Assembly (NCBI GenBank): GCA_017406465.1
Contig: JAFQYM010000017.1
Coordinates: forward strand, 62,001 to 126,000
DNA length: 64,000 bases
From: Kiritimatiellia bacterium
Lineage (GTDB): Bacteria; Verrucomicrobiota; Kiritimatiellia; RFP12; UBA1067
Direction: 5' to 3'
The first letter of the stretch is position 1, and each line of letters opens with the position of its first letter. The notes beneath the pieces are model-generated. The model was given only the letters and a program-made list of their open reading frames with translations, was not told the origin of the DNA and did no database searches. Below, piece after piece: positions 52,517 through 61,393 of the stretch. The translations under genes and the position numbers were made by a program.

Positions 52517-54541
52517 CTAATACGACCTTTCCGAACTCTTTTCCAAGTAATTCAGAAGCGCCTTTCGCAGCACCTTGTATCCGCCAGGTGTCGGATAGTC
52601 GCCAGTGAAATACCAGTCACCTATATTCTCTCCGCCGAGGCACCGCCTCAGATCTTCGACAGTCTGATAGACCACAACGACTTCGGCCTTCATTCCGGGC
52701 GGGGTGAGAAGGCGGGCGATCTCCGCGCAGTGCTCCTCCTCGGTGAAGCGGGCGTAAAGCTCAGCAAGGGGATTGTTTAGCCGTGTAGAAACGTGTAGAG
52801 ATTTTTCAAGCGCTTCGCGCAATTCTCGTTCTCCATTTCTCGTCTTGTACTCCGTAGCCTCGGCAGAGGAGGATCCCCGCTCCCCGTCCAGAAGATTGAC
52901 GAGCGCGCGAAACGCGACGAGTTCGCCCAGCGTCGACATGTCGATGCCGTAGCAGTCGGGGTAGCGGATTGGCGGCGCGGAAGATGCAATCACGATTCTC
53001 TTCGGCCCAAGCCGGTCGAGCATCGGGAGAATCGCGTTTTTCATCGTGTTGCCGCGCACGATTGAATCGTCGAGCACGACGAGCGTGTCGTCCTTCTTGA
53101 CGAGCCCGTAGGTTACGTCGTAGACATGTTTGTAGAACTCGCGCCTTGCCGCCGCGTCGGCGATAAAGGTGCGGAACTTCGCGTCCTTGACGATGACCTC
53201 GCCGAAGCGGGGGGTAAATGTCGCACGCGAAGTCCGCAAAGATCGCGAAGTGGCTTCATGCTTTTCGCTTTGTGGACTTTGCGAACTTTGCGTGAGGCAT
53301 TCTACGAAAAGCGCTTCCAAAAGGCCGTGGAAGGCGGTGCGCGCGGAGTTGGGAATGTAGCTGAAGAAGATGTCTTCGAGCGGAGCTTCCGCCGCCTCGA
53401 GGATCCGCGGCACAAGTGCCGCGCCAAGCGCCTTGCGCTCGCGGTGGATGTCGGCGTCATTCGCCCGCGAGAAATAAATCCTCTCAAACGAGCAAGGGCG
53501 TACAGACAAGTTATTTAGCCGTGTAGAACATGTAGAAACATGTAGATCAGAAGTATTGCTTTCTACACGTTCTACATGTTCTGCACGGTTTAAAGCAACA
53601 AACTCAACATCCCCTTCCGGCGAGACGATGAGAGCTTCGCCAGGAGGCAGCTCCTTCACCGCTTCGGGCGGAACGTCGAACGCGGCCTGTATCGCAGGAC
53701 GCTCGCTCGCGACAACCACGACGCGCTCGTCGATGTAGTAGAAGCCTGGCCTGATGCCGTGCGGGTCGCGCGTCGCAAACGCCCACCCGTCGGCAGTCAT
53801 GCCGCAGAGCGTCCACGCGCCGTCGGCGTTCTTCAATGCATTTGCAATGGCGTCGGCCAGGTGAGAATTTAGCCGTGTAGAACATGTAGAGACATGTAGA
53901 TCGGGGGCGTTTTTTTCTACATGATCTACACGTTCTACATGGTTAACATGCCTTCCCAGTTCATGTGCGATCATCTCGCAGATCAAATAGCCGTCCGACT
54001 TGCTCGTCGGGAAGGAACCGTGGTGGCGGTAGTCGTCGAAAAGTTCGTGGGCGTTTGTGAGATTGAAGTTTCCAGCGAGAAGCAGAGTGTGCTTTAGTTC
54101 GCTCGACTCGTGCACGAATGGATGGCAGAACGCCACGTCGTTTTTCCCGAACGTGGCGTAGCGAAGGTGGCCTAGGAAAATCCTCTCAAATCTGGTTTTG
54201 ACAGGATTTACAAGATTTACAGGATTTTTCGTGTCTGGCGCCGTGCTCCCAGATAATCCTGTCAATCCTGTTAATCCTGTCTGAACTTTACACCGCTTCG
54301 TCAGCATCCCCAACACATCGGCGAGCGGCGTGGCGGATGCAGACTTGGCAATCCAGTATGGCGTCTCGCCCGGTTCGGGATTAGCCGAGAGTATTGCCGC
54401 GCCCGCGCCGTCCTGCCCGCGGTTGTGCTGTTTTTCCAAGAGCAGCGAGAGCTTAGTTCCGCCGAAATCGCCGATGGCGACGGCGGACTTTCTCAAGACC
54501 ACCATCGCCACGGCGCATTCGTGCTTTAGTTCATCAGTCAT
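52517..54541 (-). CDS. purF: Amidophosphoribosyltransferase with five repeat insertions
   Basis: First step of purine synthesis: PRPP and glutamine to phosphoribosylamine. 674 residues. The Ntn nucleophile is Cys9 (MTDELKHECAVAMVV), with QHNRGQDGAGAA and LGHLRYATFG; the PRPP loop is LVVLDDSIVRGNTMKNAI. It resembles the longer PurF-like form known from Bacteroidota. In-frame insertions: about residues 88-115, 200-224, 319-342, 417-440 and 581-588, with peptides such as [30 protein letters not shown] (twice) and SQSPQSEKHE. The cores of both domains are otherwise intact, so the enzyme is probably functional. Confidence 0.93.
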   Translation of the reverse strand: MTDELKHECAVAMVVLRKSAVAIGDFGGTKLSLLLEKQHNRGQDGAGAAILSANPEPGETPYWIAKSASATPLADVLGMLTKRCKVQTGLTGLTGLSGSTAPDTKNPVNLVNPVKTRFERIFLGHLRYATFGKNDVAFCHPFVHESSELKHTLLLAGNFNLTNAHELFDDYRHHGSFPTSKSDGYLICEMIAHELGRHVNHVERVDHVEKNAPDLHVSTCSTRLNSHLADAIANALKNADGAWTLCGMTADGWAFATRDPHGIRPGFYYIDERVVVVASERPAIQAAFDVPPEAVKELPPGEALIVSPEGDVEFVALNRAEHVERVESNTSDLHVSTCSTRLNNLSVRPCSFERIYFSRANDADIHRERKALGAALVPRILEAAEAPLEDIFFSYIPNSARTAFHGLLEALFVECLTQSSQSPQSEKHEATSRSLRTSRATFTPRFGEVIVKDAKFRTFIADAAARREFYKHVYDVTYGLVKKDDTLVVLDDSIVRGNTMKNAILPMLDRLGPKRIVIASSAPPIRYPDCYGIDMSTLGELVAFRALVNLLDGERGSSSAEATEYKTRNGERELREALEKSLHVSTRLNNPLAELYARFTEEEHCAEIARLLTPPGMKAEVVVVYQTVEDLRRCLGGENIGDWYFTGDYPTPGGYKVLRKALLNYLEKSSERSY
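52780..52800 (-). repeat. In-frame family-1 repeat half in purF
   Basis: GCCGTGTAGAAACGTGTAGA on the plus strand; coded peptide LHVSTRLN. Confidence 0.75.
53224..53294 (-). repeat. In-frame family-3 inverted repeat in purF
   Basis: Left arm CACGCGAAGTCCGCAAAGAT, right arm ending GAACTTTGCGTG; same unit as in pyrG 50026-50088. Confidence 0.85.
53518..53588 (-). repeat. In-frame family-1 inverted repeat in purF (copy a)
   Basis: Left arm GCCGTGTAGAACATGTAGAA and onwards; right arm TCTACACGTTCTACATGTTC then TGCACGG. Coded peptide HVERVESNTSDLHVSTCSTR. Confidence 0.9.
53872..53944 (-). repeat. In-frame family-1 inverted repeat in purF (copy b)
   Basis: Left arm GCCGTGTAGAACATGTAGAG and onwards; right arm TCTACATGATCTACACGTTC then TACATGGTT. 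Coded peptide NHVERVDHVEKNAPDLHVST. Confidence 0.9.
54200..54281 (-). repeat. In-frame family-2 inverted repeat in purF
   Basis: 27-nt arms 54200-54226 and 54255-54281, the same unit as the two copies in carB; loop 28 nt. Confidence 0.9.
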
Positions 54542-54578
54542 TTGATATCACTAACCACTACTCACTGACTCCTGACCC

Positions 54579-56681
54579 TTAGTAAAGGAACAGCATTTCG
54601 CGGTACTTCGGAAGCGGCCACTTGTCGTTCGTGATGATCGTCTCGAGAGAGTCCGCGATCTTCCTGAGCTCGGCCATCCTCGCAAGGGTGTCCGCAGTGT
54701 CGTAGTTCTTCAGCGCGTCCTGCAAGTAGTCGATCGCCTCCTTCATCTTGACGAGCCCGCTGCCAAGTTCCGTCATCTGCCCATGAAGCATGTCGATTGC
54801 GACTTTCACATTGCTCGAGTCAGTCTCGTTGTAGGCCTTCGCCGTTTCAAGATACTCGGCGCGGACTGCGGGGAGGATCATCGTCTTGGCGATGTCGAGC
54901 GCCGTATTGCCCTCGATGCGCACCTTGTTCGCGTATTCCTCGAGGAATATCTCGTGGCGGCTCTTCAGCTCGCGCTTCGTCATGACTCCGTACTTCTCGA
55001 AGAGCGCGACGTTCTCCTTCTTCGACAGCGCGGCGAGCGCGGAGAGCGTGTCGGGGGCGTTGGGAAGCCCGCGCTTCTCGGCCTCCTTCGGCCAGTCGGC
55101 TTCGTAGCCGTTGCCGTTGAAGACGACGCGCTTGTGGGCCTTGAGCGAGGCCTGCAGTATCTTCTGGAGCGCGATGTGGAACGCCGCGGTGTGCTCGCCC
55201 GGCTTCGCCTTTCCGGCGACCTTGGCGGCGTCGAGCTCGGCGGCAATCCTGTCTACCGCCTCGGCGACGATTGTGTTGAGGACCGTCATCGGGCCGGAGC
55301 AGCAGACGCTCGATCCCGGAGCGCGGAACTCGAACTTGTTGCCGGTGAACGCGAAAGGCGAAGTGCGGTTGCGGTCGGTCGCGTCCTTCGGAATCGCGGG
55401 GAGCGTGTCGACGCCGATCTTGAGGGAGCCCTTTTCCTCGTGCTTCGCGCCCTTTGGATTCTCGATGCGGTCGAGCACTTCCGCGAGCTGGTCGCCGACA
55501 TAGATCGAGATGACGGCGGGCGGCGCTTCGTTTGCACCGAGACGATGGTCGTTGCCCGCACCCGCGACGGAGGCCCTAAGGAGGTCGGCATGCTTGTCGA
55601 CCGCCTCGATCACAGCGCAGAGCATCGTGAGGAACACGGCGTTCTCGTGCGGGTCGTTGCCCGGGTCGAGGAGGTTCCTGCCGCCAAAGGCGACGGACCA
55701 GTTGTTGTGCTTACCAGAACCGTTGACGCCCGCGTAGGGCTTCTCGTGGAGAAGGCACTTCATTCCGTGCTTTTCGGCAACGTTCCGCAAGGTATCCATC
55801 ACGAGCATGTTGTGGTCGCTCGCGAGGTTGAGCTCCTCGAACTGCGGCGCAAGCTCGAACTGCGCGGGCGCGACTTCGTTGTGGCGCGTCTTCGCCGGGA
55901 TGCCAAGCTTCCAGAGCTCGCGCTCGACGTCGTTCATGAAGGAAATGACGCGATCTGGGATCGTGCCGAAGTAGTGGTCTTCGAGCTGCTGGCCCTTAGC
56001 GGAAGGAGCGCCGAAGAGCGTGCGACCCGTAAGCACGAGGTCGGGACGCTTCTTCCAGTATTCCTTGTCGATGAGGAAGTATTCCTGCTCCGCGCCGAGC
56101 GTGCATGCGGCATGGCCTTCGGCGCGCCCGAAGAGCTTCATGAGGCGCTTCAGCGACTTGTCGAGCGCCTGCATCGAGCGGAGAAGCGGCGTCTTCTTGT
56201 CGAGCGACTCGCCAGTATAGGCACAGAACGCGGTCGGGATGCACAAGGTGGCGCCGTTCGAGTGGCGCTTGATGAACGCCGGGGAGGTCGGGTCCCACGC
56301 GGTGTAGCCGCGCGCCTCGAAGGTGGAGCGGATGCCGCCAGACGGGAAGGACGATGCGTCGGGCTCGCCGACGATCAGGTTCTTGCCGCTGAACTGCATG
56401 ATCGGCTCGCCGTCCTTCAGTTCAAGGAACGAGTCGTGCTTCTCGGCGGTGGAGCCGGTCATCGGGAGGAACCAGTGCGTGTAGTGCGTCGCGCCGCGAT
56501 CCATCGCCCAGTGGCGGATGCCATGTGCGACTTCGCCCGCGATCGACGGATCGAGCGGTTTTCCTTCCCGGATCGTCGCCTGTAGCTTCTTGGCCGTGTC
56601 CTTGCTCAAATATGTCCGAATCGCCTCTTCGCCGAACACGTCTTCGCCGAAGTGCGTCGCGCTCTTGGTCTCTTCCGTCAT
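54579..56681 (-). CDS. glnN: Glutamine synthetase type III
   Basis: 700 residues, the length of GSIII (GlnN). Start at 56681 with an AAGGAAC Shine-Dalgarno. Motifs: HYTHWFLPMTGSTAEKHDSF, LGAEQEYFLID, RHNEVAPAQFELAP, LLHEKPYAGVNGSGKHNNWS. It makes glutamine from glutamate, ammonia and ATP. No repeat insertion is seen in this gene, in contrast to the four glutamine-consuming genes downstream. Confidence 0.95.
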   Translation of the reverse strand: MTEETKSATHFGEDVFGEEAIRTYLSKDTAKKLQATIREGKPLDPSIAGEVAHGIRHWAMDRGATHYTHWFLPMTGSTAEKHDSFLELKDGEPIMQFSGKNLIVGEPDASSFPSGGIRSTFEARGYTAWDPTSPAFIKRHSNGATLCIPTAFCAYTGESLDKKTPLLRSMQALDKSLKRLMKLFGRAEGHAACTLGAEQEYFLIDKEYWKKRPDLVLTGRTLFGAPSAKGQQLEDHYFGTIPDRVISFMNDVERELWKLGIPAKTRHNEVAPAQFELAPQFEELNLASDHNMLVMDTLRNVAEKHGMKCLLHEKPYAGVNGSGKHNNWSVAFGGRNLLDPGNDPHENAVFLTMLCAVIEAVDKHADLLRASVAGAGNDHRLGANEAPPAVISIYVGDQLAEVLDRIENPKGAKHEEKGSLKIGVDTLPAIPKDATDRNRTSPFAFTGNKFEFRAPGSSVCCSGPMTVLNTIVAEAVDRIAAELDAAKVAGKAKPGEHTAAFHIALQKILQASLKAHKRVVFNGNGYEADWPKEAEKRGLPNAPDTLSALAALSKKENVALFEKYGVMTKRELKSRHEIFLEEYANKVRIEGNTALDIAKTMILPAVRAEYLETAKAYNETDSSNVKVAIDMLHGQMTELGSGLVKMKEAIDYLQDALKNYDTADTLARMAELRKIADSLETIITNDKWPLPKYREMLFLY

Positions 56682-56956
56682 TGTCTTGTTCCTTGTTTGG
56701 TTTGTCGAATGCGTCCATCGCATCCGCCGCCGAACAATTAGCACACGTCATGCCAAACAAGGGGGAAGCCCGATTTTCAAGGAGAAACCGCATCTGCGAC
56801 TATTAGTACCAAAACAGCCGCGACACATTTTGTCGACATGTCACCAGCCGAATTACAGGAAATGTAAAAGCGCCGCGTCGCTAAAAATTGCAGTTGAGAA
56901 TTATGTAAGCCACAAAGAACAGGAGTAAACAGTCCACCAGCAGGAAAACTGATTAT

Positions 56957-57208
56957 TTACCTTTTGCCACACCAGAATTGATAACAAATGAAACACCCCA
57001 CTACCATGGCCACTACCCCGAACCAATTACAGACCTTGCCATCACCTCCGCATTTTTCACATCTCTCATATCCGCCGTACCAACTCTCGACATGTCCCTT
57101 CCCTTCACAATCAGGGCATCGTTTGGTCACTGCTGGCAACGCATATGCCGATTGCAAGCCAAGGCAGCACGCCGCCATCAGCACCAATGTTACAACTGAT
57201 TTCTTCAT
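56957..57208 (-). CDS. Small exported DnaJ-type zinc-finger protein
   Basis: 83 residues: a signal peptide or anchor (MKKSVVTLVLMAACCLGLQS), two CxxCxGxG units as in the DnaJ central domain (RCPDCEGKGHV, RCEKCGGDGKV) and a C-terminal hydrophobic span (FGVVAMVVGCFICYQFW). A good Shine-Dalgarno (AAAGGAGAA) follows the Sel1 gene's stop. Function unknown. Confidence 0.75.
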   Translation of the reverse strand: MKKSVVTLVLMAACCLGLQSAYALPAVTKRCPDCEGKGHVESWYGGYERCEKCGGDGKVCNWFGVVAMVVGCFICYQFWCGKR

Positions 57209-57229
57209 GATTCTCCTTTCATTTGCACT

Positions 57230-58876
57230 TTACTGACCTTTTAAGATATCCACGAGCAACTCTTTCGCCGATTCATTACCCTGCTCGGCCGCCTTACGGA
57301 GCCATTTCACGGCTTCGACAGGATTTTTCGCGATGATCTCACCATTCAGATAACAAAGTCCAAGCATAAATTGCGCTTGGCAATGCCCCTGTTCGGCTGC
57401 CCTGCGGAGCCACTTCTCCGCCTCGCGACCATCCTCCTTTACAATATGGCCAGTCCCATACCAACACCCAAGCATGCACTGCGCTTCGGCATTCCCCTGC
57501 TCTGCCGCCTTGCGAAGCCACTTCAAAGCCTCACGATCATTCTTATCCACACCATTGCCTTTTGCATAACATGAATATAGCTCAAACTGCGCTTCAGCAT
57601 CCCCCTGATCTGCAGCTTTGCGAAACCAATTCACCGCTTCGGCCTCATCCTTCAAGACTCCAACGCCCGTCACATAGCAAAGGCCGATTTTGAGCTGCGC
57701 TTGGGCATGACCTTGCTCGGCGGCTTTGCGAAGCCACTTCACTGCCTCGCGTTCATCCTGCTTGACAATATGACCAGTCCCATACCAACACCCAAGCATC
57801 CACTGCGCTTCAACCTCCCCCTGATCTGCAGCCTTGCGAAACCACTTCACCGCCTCGACGAGATCTTTCTCGACACCAATACCACTCGTATAGCACATCG
57901 CCAGAGCGCTCTGCGCTTTAACCTCCCCCTGATCTGCAGCTTTGCGGGACCAATATACCGCCTCGCGCAAGTCTTTATTTACTCCAGCGCCTATAAAATA
58001 ACATGCCCCAAGATCGAGCTGCGCCTTGGCGTGGTTCTGGTCCGCCGCCTTGCGAAACCACTTAACCGCCTCTTGATCGTCTTTTGCAACGCCTAAGCCT
58101 TTGCAATAGCAGTCGCCAAGACTATATTGAGCATCGGCATGTCCCTGCTCGGCGGCTTTGCGAAACCATTTCACGGCCTCGGCATGATTGATTTTGACAC
58201 CTTTGCCATGCATATGGAAAAGCGCAAGCTTATATTGTCCTTCGACATCACCTTGCTCGGCGGCTTTGCGAAACCATTTTTCAGCCTCAGAGTAATCCTT
58301 TTTAACGCCATAACCACAACCAAAGCAAACACCTATGATGCATTGAATGCGCGGATCGTCCTTATCTGCTTTATCCGCAAGCGCAAACAGCTCTTCCCAT
58401 TTTTGATTCTGGTACGCCTCTACAGCTTTTTGATTCTGGAACGGCTCTACGGACGCACTCTCGGTGATAGACCCTCCTTGACGAACGAAGATGCAAACGA
58501 TTGCAACAATCAATACCGAAGGCAAAACGGCAATTCCGGCAACGCCACCGACTAGCCATTTTTTATCGAGAAATCCTCCGATGAATTTCCGTACGGCATT
58601 CTCTTCCCGATAGTTCCCGACGGCATCATCTGCCACTTCAAGAAACTCCTCTTCTGCAACAGGTTCTTCGGCCACCCACTCCTCTGCGGCGCCCTCGTCC
58701 CAACCCACAGGAACTTCTTCAGCAGGGAGTGTTTCTTCTGATAGTGTCTCCGCATCTAGACTCATGACGAATTTCGTTTCGCAATATGGGCATTGCCCCT
58801 TCAAACCGAGCCAATCCGCCTCGACATCCAACTCCCCTTTGCAATGCGGGCAGTGTATCTTGACAAATCCTGCCAT
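57230..58876 (-). CDS. Zinc-ribbon, single-span membrane protein with about ten Sel1 repeats
   Basis: 548 residues from the ATG at 58876 (AGGAGT Shine-Dalgarno). N-terminal zinc ribbon (HCPHCKGELDV ... GQCPYCETKF), acidic linker, transmembrane helix near residues 115-135 (VAGIAVLPSVLIVAIVCIFV), then ten 36-residue Sel1 repeats of the form EAVKWFRKAAEQGHADAQYS. Sel1 proteins are protein-interaction scaffolds. The uniformity of the repeats suggests recent tandem duplication. Confidence 0.88.
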   Translation of the reverse strand: MAGFVKIHCPHCKGELDVEADWLGLKGQCPYCETKFVMSLDAETLSEETLPAEEVPVGWDEGAAEEWVAEEPVAEEEFLEVADDAVGNYREENAVRKFIGGFLDKKWLVGGVAGIAVLPSVLIVAIVCIFVRQGGSITESASVEPFQNQKAVEAYQNQKWEELFALADKADKDDPRIQCIIGVCFGCGYGVKKDYSEAEKWFRKAAEQGDVEGQYKLALFHMHGKGVKINHAEAVKWFRKAAEQGHADAQYSLGDCYCKGLGVAKDDQEAVKWFRKAADQNHAKAQLDLGACYFIGAGVNKDLREAVYWSRKAADQGEVKAQSALAMCYTSGIGVEKDLVEAVKWFRKAADQGEVEAQWMLGCWYGTGHIVKQDEREAVKWLRKAAEQGHAQAQLKIGLCYVTGVGVLKDEAEAVNWFRKAADQGDAEAQFELYSCYAKGNGVDKNDREALKWLRKAAEQGNAEAQCMLGCWYGTGHIVKEDGREAEKWLRRAAEQGHCQAQFMLGLCYLNGEIIAKNPVEAVKWLRKAAEQGNESAKELLVDILKGQ

Positions 58877-58905
58877 GTTTTCACTCCTAATCTGCGAATC
58901 GAAGG

Positions 58906-59988
58906 TCACTTGCCTTTAAACTTTGCAATACCGCCAAGAACGGCCACAAGCGCTACCAAAGCCTTTCCAAGAAACTTTAACCCCAAAAATATATGCATTG
59001 GTTTCGGGGCATTGCCGCGAGTGCGACTGGGCGAAGGTCTCAACTCTTCAATATATGAGTCTATGCGTTCCGTAGCTGTTTCAACTGGATCATAATAGCC
59101 TTGATCTGAAAGTCGATCAGCCGCAAAACTTATCAACTCCTCGCGTGCCGACGAAGAACCGGCAACCGCGGCCGCCGAGCAATCTCTATCCCAAGCTTCC
59201 GTTCCATGATAGAGAATCATCCAAATGACACCAACAACTATCATCAAGACATATGCAATCCAAAATCCGAAGCAATACATCGTGTTTGCCATTGCACGAG
59301 CATCGGTCAATTCCGAGTCCGGCTTGAAAACGGCAACTACTTCTTCTTGAAAACACAAATAAACACAATAAAGATCGATTAAACACACTGCAATCCCCAG
59401 CATGAAAACAAAAAAGTTTTCAACACCACCCCCAATCCCGAAAACAAAAAAGAACGCGCCAATCAGATTGAAAACTATCAATGATTTTCTAGCCCAACTC
59501 TTGAGCTGCGTTACAGCCACATACAGCCAAAACTGAATACCCAATGATGCTACCCCCAGCAAAAAACATCCTACTCTTCCAAAAGCATAACACTCTCTTA
59601 TGTCAATGCAACTGATAATCGTAGATATTGCCGAAATAACCATGGTCAACAAAATTAGTTGAAGCAGTCTCTGGAAATATCCGTGGCTTGCGCTTCCCAC
59701 TCCCCTCGTAGGTTCAACAACACTCGTGTCTGTCTCAACCGATGAATCAGTTTCAGCCCCCGCCTCGGACACCTTGACTTCTTCGACAAGGACTGCTCTC
59801 CCGCATCCAGGGCAAAAAGATGCCGTCGCCGGAATCTTAGCGCCGCATTGACCACAGAATGCGGCTTCCGTATTGTTCGGTCCATAGTAGAACTTATTGG
59901 CGCAAAATGGGCATTCAACATGCTGTCCGACAGAAATTTCCTCGTCGGATTCGCAAACCTCACCACAATGCGGACATTTAATGGTCAT
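58906..59988 (-). CDS. Double zinc-ribbon multi-span membrane protein
   Basis: 360 residues. Two Cys-rich ribbons at the N terminus (KCPHCGEVCE ... ECPFCANKF; AFCGQCGAKI ... SFCPGCGRAV), an acidic linker, then five or six hydrophobic spans (residues about 108-280) and a polar tail. No family recognised beyond the ribbons. Good Shine-Dalgarno (GAGGAG). Cotranscribed with the Sel1 gene. Confidence 0.7.
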   Translation of the reverse strand: MTIKCPHCGEVCESDEEISVGQHVECPFCANKFYYGPNNTEAAFCGQCGAKIPATASFCPGCGRAVLVEEVKVSEAGAETDSSVETDTSVVEPTRGVGSASHGYFQRLLQLILLTMVISAISTIISCIDIRECYAFGRVGCFLLGVASLGIQFWLYVAVTQLKSWARKSLIVFNLIGAFFFVFGIGGGVENFFVFMLGIAVCLIDLYCVYLCFQEEVVAVFKPDSELTDARAMANTMYCFGFWIAYVLMIVVGVIWMILYHGTEAWDRDCSAAAVAGSSSAREELISFAADRLSDQGYYDPVETATERIDSYIEELRPSPSRTRGNAPKPMHIFLGLKFLGKALVALVAVLGGIAKFKGK

Positions 59989-60053
59989 ACAGGGCTCCTC
60001 TCGTTGTTAACATTTAGTTTTCTTTGCAATACTCCAGACTACATCGCAGTCCA

Positions 60054-60425
60054 TCACAAGCCCGCAATGTTACGAAGCAGCCAATACACCACTATCACGC
60101 CCGCGGCGGAAACTCCGACAACTAAATTCCTACTTAGTCTCGGCCATGCCAAAAGCGCAACTATCAGCGGCATCATGACAATCATAAGAGGGTTCATATC
60201 CCATGCGGCAGAGAAACGGAGATGCAGCAAATGGTGGACTCCGCGAAGCGTTCCACATCCTGGGCACTTGTATCCTGTCAAATCATAAAATGGGCATTTA
60301 GGAATCCAACTGACTTCAGCAGGATGATGGTTGTACAATATGGCACATCCCACAATGCCAACAATTGCAATTGAAGGCATTGTGAGATATGATATCACTT
60401 TGGACACCTTATTGATCACCGACAC
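60054..60425 (-). CDS. DUF2752 membrane protein
   Basis: 123 residues with three spans and the family core KCPFYDLTGYKCPGCGTLRG then VHHLLHLRF. The start is GTG at 60425, three bases after the upstream stop. Function of DUF2752 is unknown; it is often found with TM2 and CD225-type proteins. Confidence 0.85.
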   Translation of the reverse strand: MSVINKVSKVISYLTMPSIAIVGIVGCAILYNHHPAEVSWIPKCPFYDLTGYKCPGCGTLRGVHHLLHLRFSAAWDMNPLMIVMMPLIVALLAWPRLSRNLVVGVSAAGVIVVYWLLRNIAGL

Positions 60426-60428
60426 AAC

Positions 60429-60764
60429 TCAGCCGTTTGACAGCGCATTGATAAGTATCGACAGGACGATAAGCGTGCCAAAAACCGCTGTGGTAATATT
60501 TATCCACAGCAACGCCTTTTTTGAAGCCTCCTGCGCTCCTGCAATGTCCCCTTGGGCAAGCTTCGAATTGACTTTGCAGGCATACATCAAGGGAATAATG
60601 CCGGCAGGCAAACAAATTACAAGCTGAAGAATCGCTCCAAACATGTGACTTTTGACCTCACCCTTGGCAACAGGAGCCGCCTGTCTTCCACCAATGGGGG
60701 CTCCGCATTTAGTGCAAAAAGCCATTGCACCGTCAACTTGATTACCGCAGCTCATGCAGTACAT
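60429..60764 (-). CDS. Zinc-ribbon CD225/dispanin-type membrane protein
   Basis: 111 residues: zinc ribbon (YCMSCGNQVD ... FCTKCGAPIGG), then a CD225/dispanin-like domain with two hydrophobic helices (LQLVICLPAGIIPLMYACKV and ITTAVFGTLIVLSILIN) joined by KLAQGDIAGAQEASKKAL. Start with a strong Shine-Dalgarno (AAGGAGAAAA). First gene of the second zinc-ribbon cluster. Confidence 0.8.
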   Translation of the reverse strand: MYCMSCGNQVDGAMAFCTKCGAPIGGRQAAPVAKGEVKSHMFGAILQLVICLPAGIIPLMYACKVNSKLAQGDIAGAQEASKKALLWINITTAVFGTLIVLSILINALSNG

Positions 60765-61083
60765 TTGATTTTCTCCTTGTTTGTTTTGTTCTGTCTCCCT
60801 AAGAGCTTGAGCCCCGTTCAGTAATCGTCGGGGGCGGGAAACGAAAACCTCCTCCGATGCATCAGATGAGGCGCCTGAGAGAGCCCGGAAAGATACATCA
60901 GAGGAGGCGAAACTGCTCTTTGTACGGCAGTGCCATTCTGTGCGCCTTTCCAGTGGAGTTTCTCAGGCTTCCATCTGACGCGTCCCATGTCCGCGGCGGC
61001 GGCCTCGGAGAGACCGCCCTACCACGCGGGAAATCTGTTTTGCCTCGGCGGTTCGAATCGCTCCGTCTCGCGTTGGCAGCTAC
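60765..61083 (-). promoter_or_regulatory. Candidate 300-nt 5' leader of the zinc-ribbon cluster
   Basis: Transcription from the TTTTTGGTATAAT element at 61084-61092 would run about 300 nt before the CD225 gene start. The leader contains GC-rich self-complementary parts, such as GGCGGTCTCTCCGAGGCCGCC. No gene is seen in it. Confidence 0.45.
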
Positions 61084-61092
61084 ATTATACCA
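61084..61092 (-). promoter_or_regulatory. Extended -10 promoter upstream of the zinc-ribbon cluster
   Basis: TTTTTGGTATAAT on the minus strand, with no gene start within 300 nt. Confidence 0.55.
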
Positions 61093-61393
61093 AAAATCAG
61101 GCCTGCTGACGGAAATTTCGCGGCGCGATTTCTCCGCCGCAGGCCTATCCGGGCTCTCTCTGCCGGACGCTCACTATGAGCATACCAGTATACGAGCGAG
61201 CGCGACAAATCTGACAAGAGAAGTAGAAAAGTTGAAAGTACCTGCGGCCGATGCAGAGGTCGGTTCTTCCGGAGATGTGGCATGGGCGAGATTGCCTTGC
61301 CACATCGGATTGCGGCCGCTTTTCGGCAAATGGGATGGCTTATGCCATTGCCGCGCAATCCTCGCGCACGGCATCAGCAAACACGCCGGCGAA
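61093..61393. other. Intergenic region
   Basis: No gene seen. It lies behind the 3' end of the ATPase gene and has fragments of shared wording with the leader (AGAGAGCCCGG near 60870 and CCGGGCTCTCTC near 61149 as inverted copies). Confidence 0.35.

Noticed and set aside
46728..54281. Clustered repeats considered as CRISPR arrays
   Set aside because: Units are 7-9 nt without spacers, are translated in frame, and there are no cas genes.
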